Below, in pieces: positions 1 to 13,100 of a stretch of 64,000 nucleotides of DNA. Each line of letters begins with the position of its first letter. Positions within the stretch are counted from its first letter, which is position 1. The position numbers and the translations under genes were made by a program. The notes under the pieces were generated by a model that did no database searches, had not been told where the DNA came from, and was given only the letters and a program-made list of their open reading frames with translations. The stretch comes from Saccoglossus kowalevskii (lineage: Eukaryota; Hemichordata; Enteropneusta; Harrimaniidae), in the NCBI RefSeq assembly GCF_000003605.2, contig NW_003137821.1:750134-814133 (forward strand), in the 5' to 3' direction.

Positions 1-3000
1 GGGGGATGGCACGCCACAATATTCACCCATAACACGTATCACAAAATATACATTTCTGAACTAGATAGCTTTCATATCTTGTACTAGATTTCTTCAGCAC
101 TCATATCAACACCCAACGGCCTTATATACATTTATACTGTTGCTTTTGATCTTAAAATGTAAGTATAGGAATATCAAACGGGACATGTTTGCATAGTATT
201 AAATGGCAATGGCTATCTTCACATAGTAGTTATAGTGCGAACATACATACGAGAATTTTCATATCATGAGGAGTACATACGGGACCTGTGTGCCAAGTTT
301 GAAGTTTTTTGATATTTTCCCTTGCAGCCCATTGTGTTTTGAGTCGCATGGGTCTGAAGGTCATGGCTATTTTCCTTTTACAGTTATTACGAAACATACA
401 TAAACGCATACTGTGACCTTTACTTCTGAACTCAAAATGTGGCAAGAATCTGAAACGGAACATGTTTGCCAATTTTGATCGCACTGGCTGTTTGGTTTAC
501 CTTTGATATTTTGCCTTTGTCGTCTGGGCGACATATAGTATATTTATATTATCCTCTTTGAGTTATAAGACGGACATACATACAAATACTGAACGATTCT
601 CGTTTGCGCAGGTTAATAGCACAATATAAATTCACTTTACAGACGTATATAAAATGAAAGAACTGAAGTCGGATTACGTATTAAAAGATTTGTGTAAGAA
701 ACAAATTACAAAAATCATGAGCCTGGGGAAGGCATCTACAGTTATAATACGAACACACAATGTACATGTATACTTATTAACGCAGCTTTCATCGCGTCTG
801 AAAAATATTCGCATAACACATGCCGATTAAAATGGGTATTGCAAATAAGAAACATCATCGAATACGTGAAATATAATTGCCTATTTAAAAAATTTCGGTA
901 TATATACCAATTTGCATATTACGTTTGCGAGTAATGTATTCATTTTGACATTCTGTTTCAATCATGTTCCAGAGTAGGTTTTAAAATTATAACGCTTTAG
1001 CTCACAGAGTTCATATTATTTCTATATGGAGTTGTTAGCATAATCACATGTTTTGTTTCCCAGTTACCCGGCATCGGTATACTAATAATGTTCATGCATT
1101 CGAGAGTAGATAGACGTTAGAGGCGAGGGACTTTCATCGAATGTTATGCATTTTTTAATAATTAATCCGACACATGTATGTCAGTTGTATGTCACTGTAT
1201 GTCACGTCTATGACAGGATGAGTAGGTCGCGCATACAGGGAGGCAGTTTATCAGATTAACTAGCTTCTGTTCTATTCACATTTTGTCATTAACAAAAATA
1301 ATGCGAATATATTAGTTGTAACTTGGGCAGTATTAATATTGGTATTTTACTTTCACAATGATCAACTGCATTACCCAAGAAGGGTTAATATTAAAACTGG
1401 AATTCCCCACAAAATAAAACATCTTTATTCTGTAATATGTTCACGACCACGACATGGTGTCCTATGCCAAACTGATTCCACTATGGTTCACTGTAACCTG
1501 GTCATGCTATGCATCCTAATCGGTAGCCGTTGATGATTTCGCTATTAACGAGTTTGTTTTAAATTCCCTCGAGATCGAACAAGCACATGTTATTTTCACA
1601 CGACTGACCTCACACACAGAGAAAAGGAACTTAATAACCAGAGACATCCGTCATTGACTGCTTTCAATTAGATGCACAGAATAAAACAAATGAAGTACTT
1701 GTATTAATTCGTAAAAAGATATTGATCATGCGTATAATATATTACCTTAACACGATGCACGATTTATATGGAATGGTTTATTGTGATAAAATATCTGACT
1801 GAATAAATTTACAAATATTAACAGGCGAAACATAATACACGCTTATCATGTCAAGCCGATTTGTTTAACTCTAACAAGACGCCGTCTTCTGGCAGCGTAT
1901 ACACCAACTGTGAGTGTTTATATGTGAATCAAATATGTTATATGATACTAATGAGTATAGAGCCTACTCTATGACAGATGACAGTGTGATCTGAATAGCG
2001 CCGAGATTTAATCTAAATCTCGTTCATGTTTATTTTTTGTAAAATTCAAAGAGTGTACATTAAGTCATTATAGCAACCTTTGCGTTTATTATGTTCATGA
2101 AAATACTAAGTTCAATATCGCCCTAGTGACAATCCTTTTATTACATCGACTGTATCTATGTTTTATAGAATGTGCAATTTGGGGACAAAATGATGAATTT
2201 GTATATTTACGTGGTTACGAGTTAATTGGTGAACGACGATGAGTACGAATGTAATACAGTCTCCTTGCGCACATCTTTCTTGCAGGGCATGACATGACAT
2301 GTTAAAATAATAGCACGAACAAATAACTGCTTTGAATGCACAACTATTCATACTTAATTACCAATTAACATGTGAATAATTAATTGAAAAACAAAAACAA
2401 TAATTGCAATATCACATGTATTACGGTTTATTTAGCAATATTGACATCATATAAATGATATCGATAACAACATATTCGCACTTACATACGGATATTGTGC
2501 AGATTTCAGGAAAAAAAAATACAGTCATATATAAACACGTATAAATACAGGACTCTAACATAAAATAATTCTATTCAATACATTAACTTCAGTTAATACT
2601 TATTTACATTGCAAAACTACTGTAGGAAATGTTACTATCGAGAATTGCTTTACACCATGTAAACCAGTATGATCAAGAAATTAAATAAATGGCAAATACT
2701 CAATAAACACTATAATCTACATTATCACACGATTGATACGAATGCCGAGCGACACATGACTAGAAAAACACACACAACATAAAGCATTTTTAATAAGTAT
2801 AATTTGCGAACACGTAAGATGTAAGCCTCGACAATGTAATACGTTTAAGCTTACAGAATTATATAATTGAGTTTTGAGTTTGAATATAATCTCGTGTTTT
2901 ATGTTTTTGTTCGTATACCTTCCAATGCATAACTTTTAATGCTTTTTAAAGACACAATATATGTACATATAAATGTTAACTCATATGTAAAAGCGGTGTA

Positions 3001-3466
3001 ATAATTGTATATATCTCCATACTGTGTAATAAAAATCCATGCAAGCAGATTACACTTTTGAAATCATTACTGTGTATCTCGCCAATACGCCAATATCTTA
3101 TGATGTTGATGGTTTTACACAATAATCCGTGAGTTTAGAATTATATTAATTCGAATAATTCCGGTAGTTCAAATGTCAGATTTATTAAAATATGACCAAA
3201 CGGGATTTCGCAGATTGAGTTGTATGTAAGGGTAGTAGATTCACTTTTAGAATTGTATTTTTTTGGAATACCGCCTGCGATGCGACGGATTGATGCATCT
3301 TCTAGATTATTGTTGAAATAATTCGACCTAAAATTGATTAAAACTGTTTAAAAAAACAAATTGTTCGATTGTGAATTATGTAAGTTTAATTTCTCTCATT
3401 TCAAAGTAATACATTTTGAAAACATGCTGTAATAGTTGGTGATATTTTAATCATATTCTATTACAG
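1..3466. other. AT-rich non-coding DNA, probably intron 1 or 5' flank of receptor gene A
   Basis: No open reading frame here resembles a known protein. Exon 2 of gene A begins at 3467 with a split glycine codon, so an upstream exon 1 is required. In sister gene C the first intron is about 5.2 kb, so exon 1 of gene A most likely lies left of the window. I looked for the exon 1 start seen in gene C and for the intron 1 landmarks shared by copies C and D, and found neither. Confidence 0.5.
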
Positions 3467-3612
3467 GCAATGCTTTAGTGGTAACGTTGGTGGCGCTAAA
3501 TGACCACATGCGAAGTGTAACCAATATGTTCATTTCACAAATTGCTCTTGGTGACATCATAATGTTGATCCTGGCCATGCCCTTTGACATCATCAGTAAA
3601 TATGTATATGAG
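3467..3612 (+). CDS. Gene A exon 2 (TM1 end to TM2)
   Basis: Follows acceptor ttacag and ends before donor gtaagt. The 146 nt length, the phase (starts on the last two bases of a Gly codon, ends on a whole Glu codon) and most of the sequence match gene C exon 2. It encodes the end of TM1 from the GN pair, the first intracellular loop (DHMRSVTN) and TM2. Confidence 0.88.
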
Positions 3613-6091
3613 GTAAGTTATTGTCATCACCTGAATTTTTTTTAATGTATATATTTATTCGTTACTCAGATGAACAGCCAATGGGAACACTTGACCCTTA
3701 GGAATCTAAATAATACATATTTGTCCGGGTAATTATGTTGTTCAATGAACAGTCTAAAGATTGAAAATTAAAAAAAGTATTAAGAGATCCACTCACAATC
3801 TTCCTGATGCCATCGAACACGCACACCGGTATGCTATGCCTTGAAATACATAATATATGCTAGCTAAGAGAAGAATATGACGACTATCTCTGGAGTCGGG
3901 TTGCTTATTAAAATGTACTTTGTTACTACAAATAATTGCACTAATTAAACTAACCCAAGTTGATGTACAAATCAAATAGTAATAGCAAATTTAATGATGC
4001 GAATGCAATATTAATTTTAGTTTGCACACGGAATAACTTCCTATTCCTATTTTGAATACCATTAACCATTATTTTTTGCTCACAGGATTGGCGGTTTGGA
4101 ACTGCTGTCTGCAAGACTATGTCTTTTGTTAAAGACTATTCATTAGCAGTCGCAGTATTTACTCTGACAACCATGAGTATTGACAGGTGAGCATGAGAGT
4201 GATTTATTACACAAATTAGTCAAACATTGAATTAACATTACTGTGATAGCCCGGTGTAGAAAGCAACGTACGTTTCCGCCAACGCCAGGAAATGACAAGG
4301 ATTTTACAGTATACCAGGCATGCAGAAATATTGACGGTAAACACCAAAATTATCTAGTATGTGAAAATTACTTAAGATTATTTTACTATACACTCAATAT
4401 TGGTAAAATACAATACATATCTCAAATATCAAGAACTTATGATTATTAATTCTCCAACGTAACGGTATGTGACTAGACTATAAATACATGTAGGAATGTA
4501 TGATGACTGTACTCATTAACCCACAGAATCAGAGATAATATGATAATATGCATATAATATCACCGGCATTCCTGCCGTGTTCAATTCATTACAAACTGAG
4601 GTCAAGCATTTGGAACATTTTATGAATATATTATCTTGAAACCAGACTACGGATGGGCTTTAAAACAACGAACTATAATTCAGGTAATTTGACAGTGGCT
4701 TCAGACATGCCACCAACTCGCACTAATTATTATATAAATCACATTCTCATTCTCATTCTCGAACTCAATCATAGTAGTACTATTATCATTATTCGGAGTG
4801 CTTTCCCCTTAAAATAGTTATTCAATTTCAATATGCTGCCATACAAATCGTAGGCATGGGGATTTGATATAAATATGTATGCACGCAAGTAGCAATGCAC
4901 ACAAACGTAGTCAGTCAGCGATGTTCACGCACATTGCGGTTCTTTAATTAGCTGTAGGTTTGAAGCAGTCAGTCGACAAAAAACAAACACTTTTCTTGAA
5001 GCAATTGCTGAAGGCGGCAGAGAACGGCATAGCAGATATTGAGCATTTGTAACGTACGACCAGGCGTAACACAGGTTAAATTGAATTGGAACCCAATTGT
5101 CCTACAAGCAACGTGACAACACCATAACTATATTACACCTGCCGACTGCTAGAGGTATTGTAATGAATGACTACCTTTAAAGAAAAGGTGTGGGGGTGTC
5201 TTCTTAATGATAAATATAATCGCATTCTTAAAAATACGAAACTAATTAGCACAATACACAAAAATACATATAAATTCGAAGGAATATGTCACAATTAAAT
5301 ATACTCGCAGAAATGCATTATATATAATGTGTTTAAATAAATTCTGCTATAAGAGGTTATAACTATGTTTTGTTTACAGGCTTTTCACACTGTCTCGTGC
5401 ATTGAGAAAATATAGCATTCGCACGATGAAGAAGTTTTTCACTGTTGGAGTTATCATTCAACTGCTCTCCGTGACTGCTGCTATTCCATCGTCTACCTTC
5501 AGTGATGTGTTGCATGAATCTACAGCTGGCAATTTAAATGCAAGCAACGCCAATTCGTCAACCCATGTGTGTGCTCTGAATATGGGATCTTCTGGTTTGC
5601 TGTCAATGTCTCTCTCGCGTGTATTCCTCTTGTATGTTTCACCACTTATAATTATCAGTGTGTCATTCACGAAGATTAACGCGTTTCTTAGATCGACGGA
5701 AGCCCAGGTTTTGCTGTCCTCAAATCAGAAAATCATGGCTGCCTGCAAGAGGGCGCTAAACTTACTACTAACGTTGGTCGGATTATATGCCTTTTTGCTT
5801 CTACCAACCGCCATTGACACCATTGTTAGATCGTTATATTACAATAAGTGGTCTTCCCTGTACCTTTTCCTTGTCGACACTGCACTGTATGCTATCTGTG
5901 TCTATAAACCGGTCGTTTACTCTTTATTGAGCACGAACTTTCGACGTGGGTTTCATGAGCTAATTTGTTGTGTGAGGAGTAGCTCCAAAAAGAACATGTT
6001 TGACAGCCACGATGACACTTCAACACTGGACACCAATGCATTATGGTTTAACAGTGATGGCAGCGAAAGCAGTGTGGGGGATAGAGTGTAA
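3467..6091 (+). CDS. GPCR gene A, bombesin/endothelin-receptor-like, exons 2-4 (exon 1 not in window)
   Basis: Class A seven-helix receptor, expected in the plasma membrane with a peptide ligand. Three exons (3467-3612, 4086-4186, 5380-6091) join in frame with AG/GT borders and give 318 residues plus a split first codon. Visible are the GN pair of TM1, MRSVTNMFISQIALGD (TM2 with Asp 2.50), the TM3 cysteine in AVCKT, IDR-L in place of DRY, a second-loop cysteine in THVCALN, TM5 with YVSPL, TM6 with LLLP in place of CWLP, TM7 with KPVVY in place of NPxxY, and a CC pair after helix 8. The MRSV-N-FIS-ALGD block closely resembles bombesin receptors (family knowledge). The second extracellular loop has NAS and NSS glycosylation sequons. 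Compared with gene C the third extracellular loop and tail are a few residues shorter. The ligand is unknown. Exon 1 is presumed upstream; if it is lost, this copy would be a pseudogene. Confidence 0.85.
4086..4186 (+). CDS. Gene A exon 3 (TM3)
   Basis: 101 nt between acceptor cacag and donor gtgagc, the same length and phase as gene C exon 3. It starts with DWRFG, carries the TM3 cysteine (VCKT) and ends inside the Arg codon of the IDR motif. Confidence 0.88.
5380..6091 (+). CDS. Gene A exon 4 (intracellular loop 2 to C-terminus)
   Basis: Starts after acceptor tttacag by completing the Arg codon of IDR, then LFTLSRALRKYSIRTMKK. It runs through TM4-TM7 and the cytoplasmic tail to TAA at 6089-6091. 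The stretch from TM5 through TM6 is almost the same as in gene C, which suggests that the third intracellular loop is under constraint. Confidence 0.9.
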
Positions 6092-6785
6092 ACCATTGGA
6101 ATCTGGATTATAAAACAAAATTCACAATATGAAAACATCTCATCCTTAGTATCTAAAATTGTTACTGACGAATCTGTTTATAGTCACACATAGAAATGTT
6201 TCATAGTGGTATGCTATTCACTTATAACGCAGCTGTCATCATAGCCAGATGTGTTAGTGACCATATTATCAAAAAAAAATATCTGTATAAGCTTCGTCTA
6301 ATACTTTTGAATTTGATTAATGTCACCAGTTCCCAAGCTGACCTTGGAGGTGAAATTAAACTCTACTCGGCCTATCAATCTATGAAAAGATATCCGGAAC
6401 ATAAAGCTCGCTTCTAAATAATAACACCACGTATTGTATTTGCAGTTTCCATGAATGGTTTATGAATATCGATATTTATGTTATTTATAGGATAGTAACA
6501 TTGCTTACATCTATACGGTTGGTCTAGATTCTAGTACATTAATTTGTTCTTGTCAAATTATATGTATTATTTTAACGCGTACGTAGCTAAGATGGATGTA
6601 ACAAACCAAACAGAACAAGTTTGTTAAATGCACTCTGACGTCATAGACCATAATTTATATTCAGATCACGCAGCGTACATACAATTAAGTAATTTTCATT
6701 AGGACCTCTGTAGAAGCGAAATGCATTAAAAATTCAACAATATACATACTATAGGCTTGAACCATTGACAACAAATTTCCCACCA
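6092..6785. other. 3' flank of gene A, no further gene seen
   Basis: AT-rich sequence after the stop codon. A 73-codon open frame at 6196-6417 has no recognisable domain and no paralogous counterpart behind gene C, so I do not call it. No canonical AATAAA stands out close to the stop. Confidence 0.4.
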
Positions 6786-6799
6786 AGTTATGTTTTGTA

Positions 6800-7212
6800 A
6801 GTTTTCTTAAAGATGCCTAATGAGGCTGAATTTCTAATATGAGTTGTAAAGTTATTCCATAGCGCATCCCTCTGTGACGTTAAACGTCCTCTGATCCATA
6901 TTTGTTTTCCCATTTAGAAATGCATAAAATATTGTTAAGGAAGGGGTTTGGGAGATGGGTCTGAATATCTCACTTAAATATAAAGGCACCAAGCCAGCCA
7001 TTGGTTGCCATATACATATCTAGGAAGTATGGAAATCTGTAGTCAATAGGCAGAATACCAGGTAATTTGAACAGGGCAAACGATGATTGACTAGAGTTAT
7101 CATAAGAAATCACAAGAACTGCCCTCTTTTGGAGATAATGCATCCGGCATAAACTACGATAAAGACTTTCCAACTTCGATATTGTGAAATTCTTCCGTTG
7201 TTTGGCCAACAA
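6800..7212 (-). pseudogene. LINE reverse transcriptase C-terminal fragment
   Basis: An 80-codon minus-strand frame (7212-6970) contains HYLQKRAVLVISYDNSSQSS followed by ALFKLPGILPIDYR and MYMATNGWLG. This is the pattern LQKRAxRxI...LFxxLxILxxxxxxxxxxxxFMYxxxNG typical of the tail of CR1/L2/Jockey-type reverse transcriptases. After a break, the next frame gives THIRNSASLGIFKK, matching the final conserved helix. The polymerase core is not present. Confidence 0.65.
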
Positions 7213-7239
7213 AAAATGATTACTCCTATGATGAGTGTT

Positions 7240-7821
7240 ATTTCATCGGTGTGGAAACTAGATGAATCGAGTGATCCGCCACCGACTTGTCTGTGTCCCT
7301 AGCATTCAAATGAACCTTGTCGGTATTAGTGATAATATACCACAATAGTTACGTAATATTATGTCATTGTCAATAAAATATACACCATTGTTTTCAACCA
7401 CGCGTCGAATTGATCGGTTTAATGAATTCACAGTTGCATGCAGTGTCTCTTGGACACAGCTGGATTAATAATTTTTACTCTGTTTTCCGGATGATGAACA
7501 ATATCATGTTAAAAAATAAAACTCCCAACATCGTTAGCTCCACAATAAATGATAACCGAGTCGCTCTGTGCAATAAATTCTGACATACACACCTGATACT
7601 CTTTTCAATACACCTGAAAACATCTGTAAAAAGCGCCCTGACATGGCAATAACTTCGGTATTGTGTAATTTACTTGATTCAATATCAAGAATCAGATGAA
7701 GATTCATTTTGCGAAGCTGGCGGTGGAGTTTTGTTTCCGTACAGCCATCCTTAGAACTAATCTTGGATTCAAGGTTACGTAATCCGCTTTCCAAAGCTAG
7801 TATATTTTTGTTTTGCTGCAC
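7240..7821 (-). pseudogene. LINE ORF1 SGNH/esterase-like fragment
   Basis: The minus strand begins with a short coiled-coil-like stretch (LESGLRNLESKISSKDG), then a block ending around 7555 that reads SVIIYCGANDVGS. That resembles the block III Gly-x-Asn-Asp of SGNH hydrolases. Downstream, near 7300, another frame gives DKVHLNARDTDK, like the Asp-x-x-His catalytic block of that fold. The pieces lie in different frames, so the domain is broken. Such domains occur in ORF1 of CR1/L2-clade LINEs; a host esterase relic is less likely because a LINE reverse-transcriptase tail follows directly. Confidence 0.55.
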
Positions 7822-7870
7822 AAATACATTTCTTCTAAATCATTTAGTAGAGTATCGATTACAACGAGGG

Positions 7871-8086
7871 TATAATCTGCTCGTCGTCGATAGTGGTAGT
7901 TCCGATGTAAAAAAGGGCGGCTGCCGTGGAAGCGGTACTTTCAGAAGGGATACTAAATCTACGTTGATTGCCTATTTATAGGCCTAAATGGTCCAGATTC
8001 AGGGACACCACTCGGGTTTCCACATGAGCCAATCAGAATGTGTCTTTGCTAGCAGCTGTCTCACGTAGGCAAGTCAGTAGATCATA
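7871..8086. other. Short intergenic stretch, unannotated
   Basis: Lies between the LINE relic and a small tandem duplication. It may hold the 5' end of the LINE, but nothing in it can be recognised. Confidence 0.3.
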
Positions 8087-8212
8087 AACATCTTGTGCTA
8101 TTCAAATAACAGCACACCTGGTAGATTCCAATTGTCCTTCCAAAGTTATAAACATCCTTTGTTATGTAAATCTCAAGCACACCTGGTAGATTAAAATTGT
8201 CCTTCAAGAGTG
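8087..8212. repeat. Two-copy tandem repeat, about 63-68 bp unit
   Basis: Two neighbouring copies share ATAAACATC, then AGCACACCTGGTAGATT, then AATTGTCCTTC in the same order. This is a local direct duplication without coding potential. Confidence 0.6.
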
Positions 8213-9040
8213 GTAAGCAAATAGGACCTATCAATCGGCTTTATGACAGTTATCTCACGGCAATGCACACTGTTTCTTTACATGATTCCATGCATATTTC
8301 CATTTGCAGGGTTTGAGGTAATAATATGACAAAAACACAAAATAAAGGATGCTGACAGGGACCCTAATAAATTTGTTACGTATTTCGGACATGTCACCAA
8401 TTAGCGAGAGTAAGCACCAACTGACACTGATCTTAAATCGAGTTAAAATGCTTTAAAATTGTTGAAACCCTGTAGCTTCTGGTGTATTTCCTGAAAGAGA
8501 CACATACATACTCCTAGAGACGAGGCTTATATAGTGGTTTGTATGAAAAGGATCAATGCATGTTCACACATAGCAAATATGTTACTGTGCAACTATATCT
8601 GAGATGTGATGTTCATGTAATCCGTACACAAGTAATAATAAAAGCTCGCTCATTCAATGTTAGGGCTGAAGTTAATAGTCATACTTACAATGTCATTATT
8701 TTTTATGACTCCAAAGATCGTTTAGAGTGAAGAGATAACGTCAAGCATTACTAAGTAATTTACATGACACTGAAACAATTATAATTAGCGAAGACTTCAG
8801 TTGTACGATTAATTCAATCCATGAAAGAAATAGCCAAAAAGGCTTGACAAATGACTTTCTCGAACAAATAATTGCAGTCATATGTGGTGTTTCAATACTC
8901 CATTATTGGAGGACGGGGAATATTGTTAATTTATGATGAGATTTATGGCAACTGTAAATTATTAGTTACGTTCCCGGCAATTAAATTAAAATTTAAATCG
9001 CAATTTAACGATACAACAACACTAATTGTGCTTGAATGCA
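8213..9040. other. AT-rich stretch, nothing recognised
   Basis: Open frames of 60-70 codons occur at 8539-8730 and 8872-9084 but show no domain. The second runs into the start of the LINE relic that follows. Confidence 0.35.
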
Positions 9041-9044
9041 AGCA

Positions 9045-10170
9045 AGCGCCGAAAGCGGAAAAACAGACTACTATCACGGAATAAGTGGTTACTTAATCAA
9101 CTTATTACGTCTCAACTTCAGGGTGCTATTGTGATATCGCTTTTCAGCATCTGAATGATCGTGATGCGCAATATCCGTCTTTTAGGAAATTCATCGGTAA
9201 AAAAACTCCAACTTATCATGAATGATGGCACGCTTACTAATGAACGAGCTGCAGTTATGGATAAAGTTCAATCATACCATACACAGTTGTACACACTCAT
9301 CGACATTTGTGAGGAATCACACTGCTTACTACTTAAAGACTTGCCACAAGTTGATTCAACAAGTAAAACTGCTCTTGATAATTAGTTTTGAAGAGTTGAC
9401 TGAGGCTACTCGCCAATTGAATAACAGTACTGCCGAGGTTTTCAAGACATTTTGTCTATTAATAGGCCGTGATTACCGTGTAAGTATTCACCAAGTTATT
9501 TCAACAAGGCTAAATGCCTTTGTCATGTCGCCGTGTTGTACTGGCTTGACTACCTAAGAATGTGGAAAATAGTTCTTTGTATGTATAGATTGAGGGATTG
9601 CTAAAAGGGAGCGATGTGATCTGTTTCAAGACTAAAGAAAAACTGCTTTATTTCACAAACTATTACCTTAGTGCCACTAATTGTTTATACAGCTGAATTA
9701 GAAAGCCAGTGTCAAGATAGTTAATAAACATAAATGAATCGAAACAGTTGTTTATGTGATACAAATTCTCGAATACCATCTCCTAAACATACATTATACG
9801 ACAAAGAATAGAGATAATAATGTCATACACAATTGGCGGCCTGTGTCACTTCTTTTGCGAATTAAATAATACATAATTAAATAACTTACATCTTCGCGCT
9901 GTGTTCAGTCAAATTTTACACACTGATCAAAGCTATTCTGTAGAAGTATCTATGACAACATCAACTTGGTGCGAGATTATTATGCTAATCAATATTATAT
10001 TCCTCTTGCCATCGTGTTGTTAGACCAGGGAAAGTTTCTTGATTCTGTACATCACGACAGTTTGATTAATGCGCTACATGGTTTGGGATTTGGGGACAAT
10101 TTTCCTAAGTGTGTGTAAAAGGTTATGGAGACCGCCCTCTGGGGATTTGTTGGAGTAATCGCGGATTGAA
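9045..10170 (+). mobile_element. Tx1/L1-clade LINE relic (reverse transcriptase region)
   Basis: Plus-strand pieces appear in the order expected for a Tx1/L1-like ORF2. First comes a basic linker (SKRRKRKNRLLSRNKW) before the reverse transcriptase. Then a frame at 9155-9385 contains LIMNDGTLTNERAAVMDK and SYHTQLYT, followed by FEELTEATRQLNNSTAEVF, the start of the fingers region. Next, from about 9930, comes DNINLVRDYY and then LAIVLLDQGKFLDSVHHDSL and GLGFGDNF. The last part is motif A in its Tx1/L1 form (LDQ-KAFD-V-H). Several frameshifts and stops separate the blocks and the catalytic YxDD region is absent, so the copy is truncated and dead. Confidence 0.72.
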
Positions 10171-13100
10171 AGTGTAAACACTATTGAAACATTAAATTAC
10201 AGCACTGGAAACAATTTGCTAGAGAAGGGTTCGTGTACTTGTCATAACCATGACCCCACCCGGACACTTTATTGACGCAAGTTCAATGATTTTGAAAAGG
10301 CAAACACTAGGTGGCGCATGGGATGCTTTACTTACTATTGGGTGAAGGACTTGTGCATATAAAGTCGCAAATAAATTCAGACTCAAATTATTATTATTAT
10401 GTATTTATGATATTGGCCTGATCAGCCCAGCTTCTACTTCATTGACCATTAACCAACATTTGCAATTTTCTGAATTTAGAGCATCGCCCACGGAAAACTA
10501 CTGACGCGCTCAGTTCATGTGTACCTATACACACTCAACGCATAATTGGCCATCATTTCAATTGCTAACATAGTTATCTGCACTACACATGTTAATAGTT
10601 GTAATAACCCTGTTCGTGCCGATCCGTCTGACATTCTCTTTAGCAGACACACAACAAAATTTAATTGATTTTAATATTCTAAGATTAAGTGCCTTAGTTT
10701 GAGAAATGTTGGTGTCATAATGAGGTTTTGTGTACATTAAATGAGACTCAGTGTTTAATTTGAAGAGATTGTCTCCAATTTTCTCTTTAATGTAAACAGT
10801 AATGTAATATAGAATAGATAAACTATGATTAAATTGTATTAAAAGTTATTTTGAAACTCAAAATCATCTTCTATTTCTTCTTACGCCGTGCCATTGTGAC
10901 TCAAGCCTATGATAAACTGATTTGATATCCATCTTATATTTAATTTAAACAGGAAGTGGTCATTTTGAAGTATTTCTGAGGATTCTTAATCTGTTGTAGT
11001 CACATTAATACATTGACTACCGACTACATTGACTATATAAAAAAACCCGCTTTGGCTAACACTGCCGACATTTCATTAATATCATTCATGTTTATGGTCA
11101 TCTCATGGGAACAATTACGACATGTGAACGGAGTAAGTCTAGTTTAAATTTAGATATTTGTTCAAGAACTACCCAAGAACATTCATTTATTTATATTACA
11201 AGCCTTTAATATCATAACAATAACCGTGTATATCAGAATTAGTGTAAAGCACCATACTTGACTTGCAATGCACGTTTAAATCTTGTTCAAAATCAACGTT
11301 GAACGTACATTGAATTAATTATGTTTTCGCACAAGAGAGTGTACTTGTGTCTATATAATGATATTCGGAACATATTTCACCCTCAGGGCTGGAATCCTGA
11401 TAAGTGCTGAAAAGGGAGAATATTGTATTGAAAACAATCATGAGTGTAGATTGATGACAGCAGACACATTTGTATTTCATTAGGCTACAAGGACATAATG
11501 ATTCATTTGATCATTGCAAAAAATTCCTTTCTAGAACAATTTCCACATTGATTTGGAGTAGGATTTAAAAAATACATTTCTAATACATTTCCAAGGGTAT
11601 AAAATCACTCGTCATGTAATGCACGTGCTGAATTTCGTATTGGCAATTCGTGCGCCATTGAATTTAGGTGGGCGAAGCGCACAACAAAATCGGCAACAAC
11701 TCTAAATATGTGTGTGCATAATGAACAAAACCCACTAAAAATAGTCTAGTTCCCAGAAGCCCATATAATTTAACTCTTATCCACATATAAACACTTATTT
11801 AATAATCAAAACCTTTTTCACTGAAATGAAATCTGTTTCGAGTATCTCTCTTAACGTTTATATTCAAGCTACATGCGTATAGTTATTAATGATATAAAGG
11901 TTATCTTGCAAGGATATTGACAAGTGTCTTAATGATGGGCTGGTTGGATCCCATTGAAATGTCAATTTCAATTTGTTGATAATAAATAACAATCGTGCTT
12001 GAACCATTATCTAGAAAGTTGTCGTGGTATTATTTCTTTCATTTAAGGAAATAGGATTGGAAATTATTGAAATCATGAAAACCTGATGCGCTTAGATTTT
12101 AATCAATCGAAGTGGTTCATACTATCATAAATTACATTAGTCTATTGTGGTGATTATTAGGTTACCGCAAATTATGTAAGAACATCTATTGATCTGATCA
12201 CCTGCATTATCACAATTACAGCAATCTCAATAAACAAAGCTATTCTGAAAATGATTTATTTTCTTATAATTGGATCTAAGTAATCACATTTTAGATTTTT
12301 TCTTTACAAAATATTCAAATGGGTGCAATGCTGTAAATTTGCAGTCACAAATTCGTTGGTGTATGCATTTACCGTGTTCGATGTAGGTATTAGAAAAATA
12401 ATTTAGAAAGTGAACTTTCTTGTGGATTATTCAGACGTGTTACCAATCCGCTTCTAAACACTGTGACATAAATTGCAAATATATTGTGACTTGACATTGT
12501 AGTAGGCAGCGAGTCATTTCAAGAAGGCCAATATGTAATAAGCTTCCGCCAAACGACAGACATCACTCATTAATTCGCATAGCTATTCAAATAAAACCAT
12601 AGTTTCTGTGTCATAGAATGTATACATAGTTATTTGATCAACACGAAAGGGCAGGTACTACACAGTAAATCACTCGTCGTGCTACTATACGCTTGCGGCA
12701 ACTGACACATGCTTCGCTCATGTAACCAAAAAATGTATTTTTGTTATTTAATATCAATCCCCTCTCTAAACATTTTTCTTGAACTAGATATATAAATAGT
12801 TTCACCAATTAACCATATTTCATGTTTTGCCTGATAATAGGGGTTTAGTCATGACCATTATGATTATACTGATCATGCCATGAACATTATTTTTATGATT
12901 ATGACCTCTAGCCCAAACAAGAAATTGTTTTTATGATTTGTTTTTGAAAATATACACCGTGTCTACATCTTACTATAACATGTTGCCGTTTTCGAATGCC
13001 CAACTTCATATTGACCGCAATGTTAAAAACATGCTGTTTTAACACATTGTCATAACTAATTATTACAGTACAATAATGCAGGGTCCGCGATTAGCTTTTG

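Larger units (their letters stand above)
6790..7870 (-). mobile_element. CR1/L2-like LINE relic with ORF1 esterase piece and reverse-transcriptase tail
   Basis: Read on the minus strand from about 7870 down to 6790, the region first resembles the SGNH/GDSL esterase-like domain found in ORF1 of CR1/L2-type LINEs, then the C-terminal tail of a LINE reverse transcriptase. The order matches an element lying 5' to 3' on the minus strand, but the endonuclease and most of the reverse transcriptase are absent, so it carries a large internal deletion. Frames are interrupted in several places, so the copy is dead. Boundaries are approximate and no poly(A) or 3' microsatellite was identified. Two overlapping insertions of different elements remain possible. 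Confidence 0.65.

Noticed and set aside
5458-5670. 70-codon minus frame (and the similar one at 37803-37994)
   Set aside because: They are antisense shadows of exon 4 of the receptor genes.
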